Assembly: GCA_022826485.1 (NCBI GenBank)
Contig: JAJDUU010000033.1
Coordinates: forward strand, 1-45,275
Length of the DNA stretch: 45,275 nt
Reading direction: 5' to 3'
DNA from: Chloroflexota bacterium
Lineage (GTDB): Bacteria; Chloroflexota; UBA11872
The notes beneath the pieces are model-generated. The model ran no database searches, was not told the origin of the DNA, and saw nothing but the letters and a program-made list of their open reading frames with translations. This document shows, in pieces, positions 35,813-44,966 of this stretch (the first letter of the stretch is position 1; every line of letters begins with the position of its first letter). A program made the position numbers and the translations under genes.

Positions 35813-37741
35813 CTATCCGCTGAAGTCCGTGCCGTCCCAGCGCGGGTCGATCCACACCTCTTCGACCTTTGACCGCACCGGCTGCGTGTAGGTGTGCTGC
35901 CAGAGCGGCCCCTGCACACGACGGTGATAGATGTTGCGCACCGATCCGTACGACATCGGGCCGACGACCATCGTGCCCCGTCCGTGGATGTAGGCCGCAA
36001 TCTCGTACCAACGCTCCTGCAACGTCGCGGTGTCGGTGGCCTCATTGGCCTTCTCGTACAGCGCGTCCAGCTCCGGGTCGCAAATGTTCGAGTGGTTGAA
36101 GCCACCATCGTCGTAGAACCAGCCGCACTTCACGCGCTGCCAGCCGTCGTTGAGCGTGTTGAAGCCGCCCATGTTGGCAATGACTAAGTCATGGGAGCGC
36201 TTCTGATACAGCTCCTCGACAACTGCCGAGACATCGATCTTGAAGAACTCGACGTTCAGGCCCACGTCCGCCCAGTACTGCTGGAGCGCCACATCGCGCG
36301 GCCCAGGGTTGCCCCACTTGATGAACTTGATCGCCTGACTGGTGTCGAAGCCAGATTCGGCGATGAGCTCTCGGGCCTCGTCGGGGTTGTAGGTCAACTC
36401 GCGGTAGGTGCCCGGCGGCGGGTCGGCGATGAGCCCGACGTGCGCGAAGCAGTAGTTGGTGAGGAAGCGTGTGCCGCCGTCGAGGGTCTCGATGACGGTC
36501 TCGCGGTCGATGGCGAGGATCATCGCCTCGGTCAGCAACGCGAGGTCGGTGTCGGCGAAGATCTCCGCTTCCCAGTTGAGGAACAGATTGGCGCCGAACG
36601 GCGAGCGCTGCGGCAGGCCTTGCAGGTGCGCAAGCTGACCGAGGCGCTGGAACGACTCCACGCTGCCGGCGCGGACGTAGTCCATCTCGCCGGCCTCGGA
36701 GGCCGCGTCGATGGCGTCGCGGTCGCCATAGCGAATGATCTTGCCGTCAACGTACGGCGAGCCGTAGGCAAAGTCGGGGTTGGACTCCATTTCGAAGAAC
36801 TGACCCTCGACGAAGCGCACGGCCTTCATCGGCCCGTTGGCGATCGGCTTGGAGGCGTACTCCGTGCCCTCGAACGCGTCCTCGGGCGCGATGTTCTCGT
36901 AGATGTGCTTCGGGTACGGCGGCAGGTGGATGGAGCGGTCCTTGAGCGGTCGCCCCCACCAGCCGGGGTCGGGCCGCCGCAGCGAGACCCGCACGGTCAT
37001 CTCGTCGACCTTGACCACACCCCCCGCGTCCTCAACGTTGTCGGTGGGGTTCTCAGCCCAAGCCTGCGCACCCTCGATGTCGATATAGGTGATGTCGCCG
37101 AACTTGGCGCCATAGGCCGGGTGGATGGCCATGTGGAAGCCCCAAATGACGTCGTCGGCGGTGACAGGCACGCCGTCATGCCACTTGACATCGGGGTTGA
37201 TGTGGAAGTTATAGACTCGCCCGCCCTCGATCTCATCCCACGAATTCGCCGCCCCAGGGCCCCAGCCTCCGGGCAGCGACGGGGTGCGGCCGTCGCCCCA
37301 CTGGTCGCCGTACCAGAGTTGCAGCCAGACCACGTCGTTGACGAAGTGATGGCTGCTGCTCCACTGGGCGTAGGGGTTCCAGGCGTTGGACGCCGGGTTG
37401 CCCGTGCCCATGACCAGCGTGCCGCCGCTGACGGGGCCCGTCATCGCTTGTTCGGGCGCTGCCGTGACCATGACTTCCTTGATCACTTCCTTGGTCACGA
37501 CCCGCTCGACCGGCACTTCCTTGATGACCTCTTGCGTCACCACCGTCTCGACCGGGACCTCTTTGATCACTTCCTTGGTGACCACCGTCTCGACCTGGAC
37601 TTCCTTGATGACTTCCTTGGTCACGACCTGCGTTTCACCGCACGCTGCCAGGACGGCCGCGCCGGCGGCGCCAAACAGTCCGGCAGCCGCGCCTTGCAAT
37701 ACGCGCCGCCGCGATACCGCTGTACGCATGGCGTTTTTCAT
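35813..37741 (-). CDS. Extracellular solute-binding protein family 5 (Tat lipoprotein)
   Basis: This is a 642-residue ABC binding protein for peptides or related oligomers. The signal has a twin-arginine motif SRRRVLQ (residues 10-16) and a lipobox LAAC with Cys34, so it should be exported folded and lipidated. Residues about 39-94 are four tandem copies of a 14-residue linker of the form VVTKEVIKEVPVET, a feature common in Chloroflexota binding proteins. The family-5 fold follows (GRVYNFHINPDVKWHDGVPV, ITYIDIEG). It is encoded convergently to two DppBC-type permeases, which are its likely partners. Confidence 0.92.
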   Translation of the reverse strand: MKNAMRTAVSRRRVLQGAAAGLFGAAGAAVLAACGETQVVTKEVIKEVQVETVVTKEVIKEVPVETVVTQEVIKEVPVERVVTKEVIKEVMVTAAPEQAMTGPVSGGTLVMGTGNPASNAWNPYAQWSSSHHFVNDVVWLQLWYGDQWGDGRTPSLPGGWGPGAANSWDEIEGGRVYNFHINPDVKWHDGVPVTADDVIWGFHMAIHPAYGAKFGDITYIDIEGAQAWAENPTDNVEDAGGVVKVDEMTVRVSLRRPDPGWWGRPLKDRSIHLPPYPKHIYENIAPEDAFEGTEYASKPIANGPMKAVRFVEGQFFEMESNPDFAYGSPYVDGKIIRYGDRDAIDAASEAGEMDYVRAGSVESFQRLGQLAHLQGLPQRSPFGANLFLNWEAEIFADTDLALLTEAMILAIDRETVIETLDGGTRFLTNYCFAHVGLIADPPPGTYRELTYNPDEARELIAESGFDTSQAIKFIKWGNPGPRDVALQQYWADVGLNVEFFKIDVSAVVEELYQKRSHDLVIANMGGFNTLNDGWQRVKCGWFYDDGGFNHSNICDPELDALYEKANEATDTATLQERWYEIAAYIHGRGTMVVGPMSYGSVRNIYHRRVQGPLWQHTYTQPVRSKVEEVWIDPRWDGTDFSG

Positions 37742-37901
37742 AGGACTCCTCCCCCTCTTGCTCGGACCGCCTGCACGCCAAAGGCTGGCGCCTGCAGATT
37801 GAGCATTGCCCGATTACCTTATCACCCGAAGTATCCCGGGGTCCGCCCGGACGGCTGGCGACGAGCCGACGCGAGCGGTCCCGAGTGACCAACGGACCGG
37901 G

Positions 37902-38702
37902 TCAGGACCAGCGGCGCTCCGGCGGGTCGAAGACGAAGCCGTGGAATAGGGCGCGGCGCTCGGGCGGCAGCCCGGCGTAGAAGTCCTTGGAGTAGCTCCA
38001 GTGCTCCGGATTTCCGACCATGAAGCCGTGCTCGTAGGCGTAGTAGAGCATGACGCGGCTGGCGTCGGGATCGGTGCTGGGACCCCGCGTGTGCCAGACG
38101 GCGTTGTGGAACATGAACGCCGTCCCCGGCGGTCCGCAGACCTGGACCGCGCCGGGCATGGTGTCGTAGCCCTCCTGCTGCTCGGGCGACGGCTCGGCGG
38201 CGCTGCGATGCGAGCCGGGAACCAGCGTCAGGTTCCCCCGCCCCGGCTCGCGCATGTCCGATAGGTAGTAGCCAACCTTGAGCTGCATCAACGGCGTGGG
38301 CCGTGCGAGCACGCGCAGATAGCCGCCGTCGGGATGCCACTGGGGCGGGCGGTCCGAGGCCCCGACCTCCCAGATGGCGTCCGAGGCGTGGAAATGCGGA
38401 TTGCGGATGAGGAAGGCGTTGACGTAGGGCATGAGGGGCGCGTAGTCGATCAGGTCCAGCAGCGCCGGGTCGTCTTCGAGAATGTGGAAGATTCGCGTGC
38501 TCGGCCCGTCGACGTCGGTGACCCCGTTGGTTTGCGTGCCGGCCTCGGCTTCGCGCCGGCGCCGTTCGATGACTCGCGCCAGATGCTCGGTGAGCAGGTC
38601 CACGTGGTCGGGCGTGAGGAACCCCGGCAGCACGAGGTAGCCGCTCGTCTGGAACGCGTAGATCTCGTCGGGCGTGGGGCTTGCGGGGCTGGCGGCGGTC
38701 AC
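37902..38702 (-). CDS. Phytanoyl-CoA dioxygenase family protein
   Basis: This is a 266-residue Fe(II)/2-oxoglutarate dioxygenase. The N-terminus (FQTSGYLVLPGFLTPDHVDL) is typical of PhyH. QWHPDGGY gives the metal-binding His-x-Asp near residues 122-124, and FMFHNAVWHTRGPSTDPDAS holds the distal His and a candidate 2-oxoglutarate Arg. The closing VMLYYAYEHGFMVG is also characteristic. Family members hydroxylate acyl-CoAs, compatible solutes or natural products; the substrate here is unknown. It lies 23 bases downstream of the aldo/keto reductase gene on the same strand. Confidence 0.88.
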   Translation of the reverse strand: MTAASPASPTPDEIYAFQTSGYLVLPGFLTPDHVDLLTEHLARVIERRRREAEAGTQTNGVTDVDGPSTRIFHILEDDPALLDLIDYAPLMPYVNAFLIRNPHFHASDAIWEVGASDRPPQWHPDGGYLRVLARPTPLMQLKVGYYLSDMREPGRGNLTLVPGSHRSAAEPSPEQQEGYDTMPGAVQVCGPPGTAFMFHNAVWHTRGPSTDPDASRVMLYYAYEHGFMVGNPEHWSYSKDFYAGLPPERRALFHGFVFDPPERRWS

Positions 38703-38725
38703 GGGCGGCTCATCCGTTGGCGCGC

Positions 38726-39676
38726 CTACGCCTCGGCCGGATCGCTCACCGCCGCTTCGATGGCTTCCAGCTCATCCGGACTCATCGCCCAGCCCACGGT
38801 TTCCACGTTCTGCCGCACCTGCTCGGGCCGGGAAGCGCCGGCGATCACCGAGGCGATGACCGGCTGCCGCGCGAGCCAGCTCATGGCCAGCTCCAGCAGG
38901 GTGTGGCCGCTGGCGTCGGCAACGGCGCGCAGCCGCTCGGTCTTGGCGACGTTGGCCGGCGTGCGCCAGCGATCGGCCTGAGAGCCCTCGGCCAGCCGCG
39001 TGCCCGCCGGCGGAGCCTCGCCGGTGCGGTACTTGCCGCTGAGCAAGCCGCTGGCGAGCGGGAAGTAGGGCAGCAGCGACAGGCCGAAAGCCTCACAGGC
39101 CGGGATGACCTCCGCCTCGACGCCGCGGTCGAGCAGGCTGTAGTGGTTCTGCGCCGAGAGAAACGGGGTGAGGTTGGCGCGCTCGGCGGCCGCCGCGGCG
39201 GCGGCGATCTGCCAGCCGGCGAAGTTGGAATGCCCGAGATACCGCACCTTGCCCTGGCGGACGAGCAGATCGAGCGCCGACAGCGTCTCCTCGATGGGCG
39301 TGTTCGGGTCCGGCCGGTGCATCTGATAGAGGTCGATGTAGTCAGTCTTCAGCCGGCGCAGGCTGTCCTCGACGGCCTGCATGATGTGCCGGCGCGAGCC
39401 GCCGACCTGCATGGGACCGTCGCCCATGGGCGAGGCGAATTTGGTGGCGATGACCGCGTCGTCGCGGCAGCCCTTGAGGGCGGCGCCCAGAAACTTCTCC
39501 GAGCGACCGTTCTGGCCGTAGCTGTTGCTGGTGTCGAACAGCGTGATGCCCACGTCGAGCGCGGCGTGGACCACGGCGCGGGTCTGCTTGCGGTCGCAGC
39601 GTCCGCCGAACTGATTGCAGCCGACGCCCACCAGCGAAACTTCCAACCCGGATCGACCGAGCCGCCGGTAGTCCAT
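38726..39676 (-). CDS. Aldo/keto reductase
   Basis: This encodes 316 residues from ATG 39676; an in-frame ATG at 39700 would add eight. The catalytic tetrad is present: Asp and Tyr in FDTSNSYGQNGRSEKFLG, Lys in AVIATKFASPMG, and His in DLYQMHRPDPNTP. The start MDYRRLGRSGLEVSLVGVGC and the C-terminal IASVIAGASRPEQV (NADPH 2'-phosphate site) are standard. It probably reduces or oxidises sugar-like carbonyls. It is divergently arranged with the Gfo/Idh/MocA gene, which supports a role in sugar or polyol turnover. Confidence 0.9.
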   Translation of the reverse strand: MDYRRLGRSGLEVSLVGVGCNQFGGRCDRKQTRAVVHAALDVGITLFDTSNSYGQNGRSEKFLGAALKGCRDDAVIATKFASPMGDGPMQVGGSRRHIMQAVEDSLRRLKTDYIDLYQMHRPDPNTPIEETLSALDLLVRQGKVRYLGHSNFAGWQIAAAAAAAERANLTPFLSAQNHYSLLDRGVEAEVIPACEAFGLSLLPYFPLASGLLSGKYRTGEAPPAGTRLAEGSQADRWRTPANVAKTERLRAVADASGHTLLELAMSWLARQPVIASVIAGASRPEQVRQNVETVGWAMSPDELEAIEAAVSDPAEA

Positions 39677-39807
39677 CGGCGTCTCCAAGCAGCGGCGCAT
39701 GGCCCGTATGGGCGGTAAGTATAGGAAGGCTGCCCATGGAGTCGCCCAATGCGGGCATCATGGGCCGCAGCAGCCGGGGCGCCGGCTCTGAAAAGCGAGT
39801 GAATGGC

Positions 39808-40908
39808 ATGCCTGCGACATACCGCGTTGGAATCATCGGGACGGGCCGCAGTGGCGGATTGATCGAGGACGAGTTGCCGGTGGGCGACCGGCGCAAGCCC
39901 TACGGGCACTACAGCGCGTACGAGGCGATTGCGGAGACCGAAGTGGTGGCCGTGGCGAACCGCGGCGCCGAACGCCTGCGGCGCTTCAGTGAGCGCTTCG
40001 GCGTGACCAACACCTATCTCGACTACCGCGAAATGATCGACAACGAGCAGCTGGACATCGTCAGCATCACGACTCCCGCGCTCACCCGCGCCGAGCCGCT
40101 GATCTATGCGGCCGAGCATGGCGTGCGCGGGATCTACAGCGAAAAGGGGCTGTGCGCCTCACTGGAAGAGGCCGACCGGATTCACGACGCCTGCACGGCC
40201 AACGGCGTGGCATTCAACTGGGGGGCGATGCGGCGTCACGATCCGATCTATCTGGCCATGCGGGACGCCATCGCCGCGGGTGAGATTGGCACGCCGCAAT
40301 TTGCGATCGTCTACGGCTACACAGACCTCATCAAGCACCACCCGCACACGCTGGATACCGCGTCGCTGCTGCTGGGCGACCCGAAGCCGGTCTGGGTGGA
40401 GGGCCGCATGATCGATCCGGGCGATCCCTTTGACCCGACGCCGCGGAAGCCGCCGCCGACCTACGACCCGAAAGGGCATCGCTATGTGGCAGCGGAGGGT
40501 CAGGAGCTTGGCGATCCGATGGTGGGTTTCTTTCGAGTTGGGTACGAGTCCGGTGCGGAAGGGTATTTCGTTCCCCGCCGGGGCGGCCAGTGGGACATCG
40601 AGGTGCACGGCGACAAGGGTCGGGCGGCGGTGTGGGACAACGGCCTCCACGCGACCGTGCGCCGCACCGGCCGCGACTACAGCGACGCGCGGGAGCACCT
40701 GATCCGGGCGATCGGCGAGAGTCCGGCGGTGCTGACGATCCGCAACATCATCCGGGAGCTGGAAACCGGCCAGCGCACGTCCGGCAATATCGACGTGACC
40801 ATGCAAACCGTGGAAGCGCAGTTCGGCATCGCGCACTCGCACTTCAACGGGGGCGCGCGGGTCACGCTGCCGGTGGCCGACCGGACGCTGTACGTTCCGG
40901 GGGGTTAG
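39808..40908 (+). CDS. Gfo/Idh/MocA family oxidoreductase
   Basis: This encodes 366 residues from ATG 39808; an in-frame ATG at 39736 would add 24 weakly conserved residues. The N-terminal Rossmann motif is RVGIIGTGRSGG (about residues 5-16). YSEKGLCASLEEADRIHDAC corresponds to the usual EKP region, with Gly replacing Pro. The C-terminal alpha/beta domain contains FNWGAMRRHDPIYLAMRDAI and GQWDIEVHGDKGRAAVWDNG. Members oxidise or reduce cyclic polyols and sugar acids with NAD(P). Neighbouring aldo/keto reductase and sialidase genes suggest carbohydrate catabolism. Confidence 0.88.
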   Translation: MPATYRVGIIGTGRSGGLIEDELPVGDRRKPYGHYSAYEAIAETEVVAVANRGAERLRRFSERFGVTNTYLDYREMIDNEQLDIVSITTPALTRAEPLIYAAEHGVRGIYSEKGLCASLEEADRIHDACTANGVAFNWGAMRRHDPIYLAMRDAIAAGEIGTPQFAIVYGYTDLIKHHPHTLDTASLLLGDPKPVWVEGRMIDPGDPFDPTPRKPPPTYDPKGHRYVAAEGQELGDPMVGFFRVGYESGAEGYFVPRRGGQWDIEVHGDKGRAAVWDNGLHATVRRTGRDYSDAREHLIRAIGESPAVLTIRNIIRELETGQRTSGNIDVTMQTVEAQFGIAHSHFNGGARVTLPVADRTLYVPGG

Positions 40909-41020
40909 CGCTAGATTCCCGCCATCGGAGACCTATGCATAGGTCTGTAGAAGCGGGTCTCAGACCCGCCCGACGCCAAGCATCCGGCGTGCTTCCAGGT
41001 TCGGCCGGACTGGATTCCGG

Positions 41021-41047
41021 CCCCGTATCGAGTACGGGGCAGGCTCT
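41021..41047 (+). repeat. Hairpin element nested inside another palindromic repeat
   Basis: CCCCGTATCGAGTACGGGG followed by CAGGCTCT splits a copy of the GGATTCCGGCC...CGCCGGAATGACGGA palindrome between its two arms. Other copies of the same element lie at 191-217, 9396-9422 and, diverged, 28970-28997. Confidence 0.8.
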
Positions 41048-41277
41048 TCGCCGGAATGACGGAGGGGTGGATTCCCGCCTCCGCGGGAATGACGGAGGGG
41101 TTGCGCAATGGTCTCCTCTGGCAGAGGGCGAGGGTCGGGTAGACGGCAAAATTAGGGGTTCGGTCCGGCACCCTCTCCCTCAGGGAGAGGGCAGGGTGAG
41201 GGTCCGGGGCGGTTCCCTCTCCCCCAGGGAGAGGGTGGGGTGAGGGCGATCCGGTTCACTCTCCCTCAGGAGACCCT

Positions 41278-41375
41278 TGAATAAAGAGGCAAGGGCGACG
41301 CATGCGTCGCCCCTACGCGTGGGCTCACAGGTTCAGCGTCCGGTGGATTACCGCCTTCGCGGGAATGACGGTGGG
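41278..41375 (+). repeat. Copy 2 of the ~100-base duplicated repeat block
   Basis: It runs from GAATAAAGAGG through GGCGACGCATGCGTCGCC and CCTACGCGTGGG to the hairpin ending GGAATGACGG. It differs from 9776-9872 at only a few positions. Confidence 0.8.
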
Positions 41376-41483
41376 ATTACGCAAAGGTCTCCCTTCGCGG
41401 GAATGACGGAGGGGTGGATTCCCGCCTCCGCGGGAATGACGGACTCACTGCGACCCGCGTGCGTGAACGGATGGAGGCGCCGC

Positions 41484-42548
41484 TTAGGGAGTGGCTCGGG
41501 GCTCTCCCAGATCGGCGACCTGCAAGCGCGTCCAGCGGAGGCTCTCGTAGGGGGCCTCCTCGCCATGCTCGTAGATCAGACCCACGGCGCCGTCGCCCAG
41601 GTCGCAGAGGTCCGAGTAGGCGGCCGGTCCGGGATGCACGACGAGGCCGCTCGACCAGGTGCGCCCGCCGTCGTCGCTGCGCCGCACCGTGAGCCGCTCG
41701 CGCGCCTGGCTGGCGGCGTTGGCGAACACGAGCGGCGCGCCGGGGCCGCCGGCTTGTACAGCCGAGGCCTGGCAGTGGGGATCCACCAGGTCGTGGTGCC
41801 AGTCGTCTTCCGAAAACGACTCGCCGCCGTCCACGCTGCGCGCGAAGCGCCGGCGAAACTTCGGCCGATCGTCACGCCGGTCGCAGCGACGGTTGAGGTA
41901 GAGACTGCCGTCGTCCAGCTCGACGACCACGCACTCGTTCGTGCCGTCGTCGGTCGTGGCGCCGATGCGCCAGGTGGCGCCGCCGTCGTCGCTCAGCAGC
42001 AGGTGGGAGCGGCACCAGTCGACATAGCGCTCATACTGCCGTCCGACGCCGTGATCGCAGGGGATCACGAAGCGTCCGCTGCGCAGCTGAATGCCGTGAC
42101 ACGGCCCGGTGGCGTACCACGTCCAGCCCGGGCGCTTCACCGCGCTGGTGATCTCGCGGGGTGACGCCCAGGTCTGGCCGTCGTCGTCGCTATGGGTCTG
42201 CCAGACCGTGCGCTGGGCCTTGTCCTGCCAGACGAGATCCTCGGGGCCGTCGTGGGGATTGCGGCAGAAGAGCAGCGTGATGCGCCCGGTGTCGCGATCG
42301 ACCACGGGGGCCGGATTGCCGGCCACGTCGCCGCCGCCCGAGACCACCACGCGCATGGCGTCGAAGTCGGATGCGCCCCGCTCGCGCCGGCGCAGCACGG
42401 TGTCGATGTCGCCGGTGTCGGCCCGACTGTTGCGGCGGCCCTCGGCAAAGGCCAGCACGGTGCCGGCCGTGGAGACGGCCAGCGCCGGAATGCGAAACGT
42501 GTGGTACCCGTGCTCCCCGGAAACAAACAGGTCGTGAATCTCGTCCAT
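41484..42548 (-). CDS. Sialidase/neuraminidase-family glycoside hydrolase
   Basis: This encodes 354 residues from ATG 42548; an ATG six codons upstream is possible. YHTFRIPALAV contains the FRIP motif whose Arg binds the substrate carboxylate. Asp-box repeats typical of the six-bladed fold follow: SDDDGQTW, SDDGGATW, SVDGGESF and SDDGGRTW. YEHGEEAPYESLRW near the end holds the conserved Tyr/Glu region. No signal peptide is seen, so the enzyme may be cytoplasmic. True sialidase activity is uncertain, since many family members act on other glycans. Confidence 0.88.
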   Translation of the reverse strand: MDEIHDLFVSGEHGYHTFRIPALAVSTAGTVLAFAEGRRNSRADTGDIDTVLRRRERGASDFDAMRVVVSGGGDVAGNPAPVVDRDTGRITLLFCRNPHDGPEDLVWQDKAQRTVWQTHSDDDGQTWASPREITSAVKRPGWTWYATGPCHGIQLRSGRFVIPCDHGVGRQYERYVDWCRSHLLLSDDGGATWRIGATTDDGTNECVVVELDDGSLYLNRRCDRRDDRPKFRRRFARSVDGGESFSEDDWHHDLVDPHCQASAVQAGGPGAPLVFANAASQARERLTVRRSDDGGRTWSSGLVVHPGPAAYSDLCDLGDGAVGLIYEHGEEAPYESLRWTRLQVADLGEPRATP

Positions 42549-42982
42549 CGCGCCGCCTCGACTCATGCGTCAGCCCACGCGCGGCCAGCATAGAGCGCCG
42601 GACGACCATCGGGAGGCCCGGGGACCCTCAGCCACGGCAGGCGCCTTGTCCGTGCCCATGCGTCGCCCACCGCAGCCCGCCCGAACGCTGAAGGCTGCCG
42701 GCCGTCCCGATAGCTCGCTCAGGCTGCGCGCTTAGTAAGAGATTCGACTGTACTGGTCGTTATATACTACTTGGAGTTTATTTCGTACCCTTGCTATTGC
42801 AGGGTACTAATCTGCGTATCAATTTTCGGTGCGAGGATGCTTTGAAACCAGCGTCTAAACAAGTACATTGCCAGTGGAGCACCGGTGAATGCCGCCTACT
42901 TTCGCCCGCTTCGTTTGGTCTGTACATTACAACGTTGGGGGACAGAAGCCATGCCCTGCGGGCAGGAAGGCACCATTGCCAC
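42549..42982. other. AT-rich gap upstream of the histidine kinase
   Basis: From about 42735 the sequence is markedly more AT-rich than its surroundings. TATACT at 42763-42768 is a good -10-like hexamer but has no convincing -35. GTACCC...TGCTATTGCAGGGTAC at 42785-42807 forms a hairpin with one bulge. The kinase frame stays open back to 42791, but that part has unusual composition and is taken as leader. Confidence 0.45.
42785..42807 (+). promoter_or_regulatory. Inverted repeat in the kinase leader
   Basis: GTACCC-T-TGC pairs with GCA-GGGTAC around TATT. It lies about 20 bases downstream of the -10-like TATACT and 180 bases before the kinase start, so it could be an operator or an mRNA hairpin. 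Confidence 0.35.
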
Positions 42983-44263
42983 ATGGCGTCGCCGCCGGAC
43001 GGCACAACCGTGAGTAGTCAACCGGCACGACTGTTGGGCGCAGCCATTGAGTCCTTTGCGATGCGTCATTGCCGCGCCTATACGACCGATCCGGAAGAGC
43101 TTCGATACCCGGTAACGGTACTGGTTTGGGTGCGCTGGTCAATTGCTGCTATCGGGCTCTTGCTATTGCTGTATCGACCCCAAAATCACATGTATCCATA
43201 TGCTGTGTTTGTTGGACTGTTGATCGTTTTTGTAGCGCTAAACGTCGTCGTTCATTTTCGCCTCGTGACGGGTCGACCCATATATCTGTCGAGTGTGTTT
43301 GTGTTCGGCGTGACGGACGTAATCATGATTGTGATTGGCACCGCGGTCGGCGGCGGATTCGACAACTATTTCTTCTACCTGCTCTATTATCCGTGCCTCG
43401 CCTGGTTCGCGGTATTTTTCAGCTCATTTACGCTCACCTTTGCCTGGGTGACGATAGGGGCCGCGGCGTACGCCATCGTGAGCATTGCCGCAGGGTCCGG
43501 GCTGGATCTCGAGGAGCTGCAAGACAAGACGTTGATCGCCAGGATATATGTGATGTTTGTCGTGGTGGCATCGGTGAATCTGATCGCGAGGGCGGAACGC
43601 ATGCGCAAAGAGGAGGCGGTGCGGCGGGAACGAGAGTTGCAACGAGATCGGATGGAGCTTTCCCAAACCATGCACGACACGACCGCGCAATCGGTGTACA
43701 TGATTGACCTGGGAATCCAGACGGGTCTCGAGTTGGCGGATAAAGGGAATCAGGAGTTGGTCGGTAAGCTCGAGGCAACCTCGAAGCTCGCCAAATCAGC
43801 CATGTGGGAGCTGCGGCATCCCATCGACACCGGGTTGATCTTCGAAGGCAAGGAGCTGAGCGAGGCGTTGAAGGGGCACGCCGCCACGTTTACCGCCATC
43901 ACATCGATCCCCGCCGAGGTGGTGCAGACCGGAACGGAGCCGCCGCTTTCGCCGGGCCGGCGGAGCATGCTCTTCTCGATCGCGCACAACGCCCTGACGA
44001 ACGCGCTGCGACACTCACGCGCCACGGAAGTTTCGATCGCGCTGGACTTCAAGGACACCGGCCTCCAGATCTCGGTGTCGGACAACGGCATCGGCCTGCC
44101 GGACGACTATGCCGAGCGCGGTCGAGGATTCAAATGCATGCGCGTCAACGCCGAGCGACTGGGCGGAAGGCTGGCCGTGGCTTCCGGCAGTTGCGGCAGA
44201 GGCACAACCGTGACTTGCGAGATTGAGTATGCTCCAACCCGAGGAGGTGGTCGGCTTGCCTGA
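42983..44263 (+). CDS. Membrane sensor histidine kinase, NarL/HPK7-type
   Basis: This encodes 426 residues from ATG 42983; GTG 43010 and an upstream extension to 42791 are alternatives. About six membrane helices occupy residues 35-200, for example AAIGLLLLLYR, YAVFVGLLIVFVALNVVVHF and IYVMFVVVASVNLI, with almost no external loop. The phospho-acceptor motif is MHDTTAQSVYMIDLG with His about 231. The ATPase domain has the N-box SIAHNALTNALRHSRATEV, G1 box DNGIGLP and GRGTTVTCEI. It probably senses a signal in or at the membrane and phosphorylates the regulator encoded next, whose start it overlaps. Confidence 0.9.
   Translation: MASPPDGTTVSSQPARLLGAAIESFAMRHCRAYTTDPEELRYPVTVLVWVRWSIAAIGLLLLLYRPQNHMYPYAVFVGLLIVFVALNVVVHFRLVTGRPIYLSSVFVFGVTDVIMIVIGTAVGGGFDNYFFYLLYYPCLAWFAVFFSSFTLTFAWVTIGAAAYAIVSIAAGSGLDLEELQDKTLIARIYVMFVVVASVNLIARAERMRKEEAVRRERELQRDRMELSQTMHDTTAQSVYMIDLGIQTGLELADKGNQELVGKLEATSKLAKSAMWELRHPIDTGLIFEGKELSEALKGHAATFTAITSIPAEVVQTGTEPPLSPGRRSMLFSIAHNALTNALRHSRATEVSIALDFKDTGLQISVSDNGIGLPDDYAERGRGFKCMRVNAERLGGRLAVASGSCGRGTTVTCEIEYAPTRGGGRLA
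44241..44250 (+). promoter_or_regulatory. Strong ribosome-binding site deciding the regulator start
   Basis: GAGGAGGTGG lies inside the end of the kinase gene. The TTG at 44256 follows at ideal distance, while the upstream TTG 44223 and ATG 44229 have no such site. Confidence 0.6.
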
Positions 44264-44966
44264 AATAGCCCAAACACGGGTCATGATTGCGGACGATCAC
44301 TCGATCATGCGAGACGGTCTGCAAGAGGTGCTGGAGCACTCGTGCGGATTCGAGGTGGTGGGGCAGGCGCGGGACGGTGTCGAGGCGGTGGACGTGGCGC
44401 AAAGCTCGCGTCCCGACGTGGTCATCATGGATGTGATGATGCCCAACAAGAACGGCATTGACGCGTGCCGCGAAATCATGGATGCCCTGCCCGATACTCG
44501 GGTGCTGGTCCTGACGGCCTCGACCAACGAGGACACCGTCGTCGATGCCATAGCCGCGGGCGCCACGGGATATCTGCAAAAGTTCTCCGGCAAGGACAAG
44601 CTGGTCACGACTATTCGAGACGTTGTTGATGGCGAGTTTCGTATTCCAGGCGATGTGATTCGACGAGTGCTCGCCGGCATCCGCGACACTGCCGAGACGG
44701 GCGAAACAATTGATATGCAAAAGCTGACGGTGCGCGAGCGGGAAATACTCAAGCTGTATGCCCAAGGCATGTCGTATGCGGACATTGCCGAGGTCAGGGG
44801 CAACCGCCCGCTGACCATCCGCAATGCGATCTACGTCATTCGCGACAAGCTGGGCGCCAAGTCGACCCAGGAGATGGTCGTCTGGGCGGTGCGAAACGGC
44901 TTGCTGGACAACGGCGCATCCTCGGCGTCAGCGGCATCCGCCGCGGGTGGACAGGCCGCCAACTAA
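44256..44966 (+). CDS. NarL/LuxR-type response regulator
   Basis: This encodes 236 residues from TTG 44256, chosen for its ribosome-binding site; ATG 44229 would add nine residues. The receiver domain has the acidic pair in MIADDHS (residues 10-16), the phosphorylated Asp59 in VVIMDVMMP, Thr in VLTAS and Lys in GYLQKFSG. The C-terminal helix-turn-helix is LTVREREILKLYAQGMSYAD followed by IAEVRGNRPLTIRNAIYVIR. An Ala/Ser-rich tail ends it. It overlaps the kinase stop by eight bases, making a classic two-component pair; its target genes are not evident. Confidence 0.93.
   Translation: MPEIAQTRVMIADDHSIMRDGLQEVLEHSCGFEVVGQARDGVEAVDVAQSSRPDVVIMDVMMPNKNGIDACREIMDALPDTRVLVLTASTNEDTVVDAIAAGATGYLQKFSGKDKLVTTIRDVVDGEFRIPGDVIRRVLAGIRDTAETGETIDMQKLTVREREILKLYAQGMSYADIAEVRGNRPLTIRNAIYVIRDKLGAKSTQEMVVWAVRNGLLDNGASSASAASAAGGQAAN

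Larger units (their letters stand above)
40909..41483. repeat. Second large repeat island
   Basis: No gene is supported in these 575 bases. Elements include TTCCCGCCATCGGAGACC at 40914-40935 and a GGATTCCGG palindrome at 41012-41063 split by CCCCGTATCGAGTACGGGG (41021-41047). Another GGATTCCCGCC palindrome is at 41069-41101, and GGGAGAGGG-family palindromes are at 41168-41205 and 41214-41247. The duplicated block lies at 41278-41375, with more palindromes at 41390-41413 and 41416-41444. Positions 40945-41020 match 9491-9569 with few differences. Confidence 0.8.

Noticed and set aside
36191-37888. 565-codon plus-strand frame opposite the solute-binding protein
   Set aside because: It is an antisense shadow; its repeated Asp/His/Phe tail mirrors the linker repeat of the real gene.
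42791-42982. N-terminal extension of the histidine kinase
   Set aside because: The frame is open, but the 64 residues are not kinase-like, and promoter-like sequence and a hairpin lie there.
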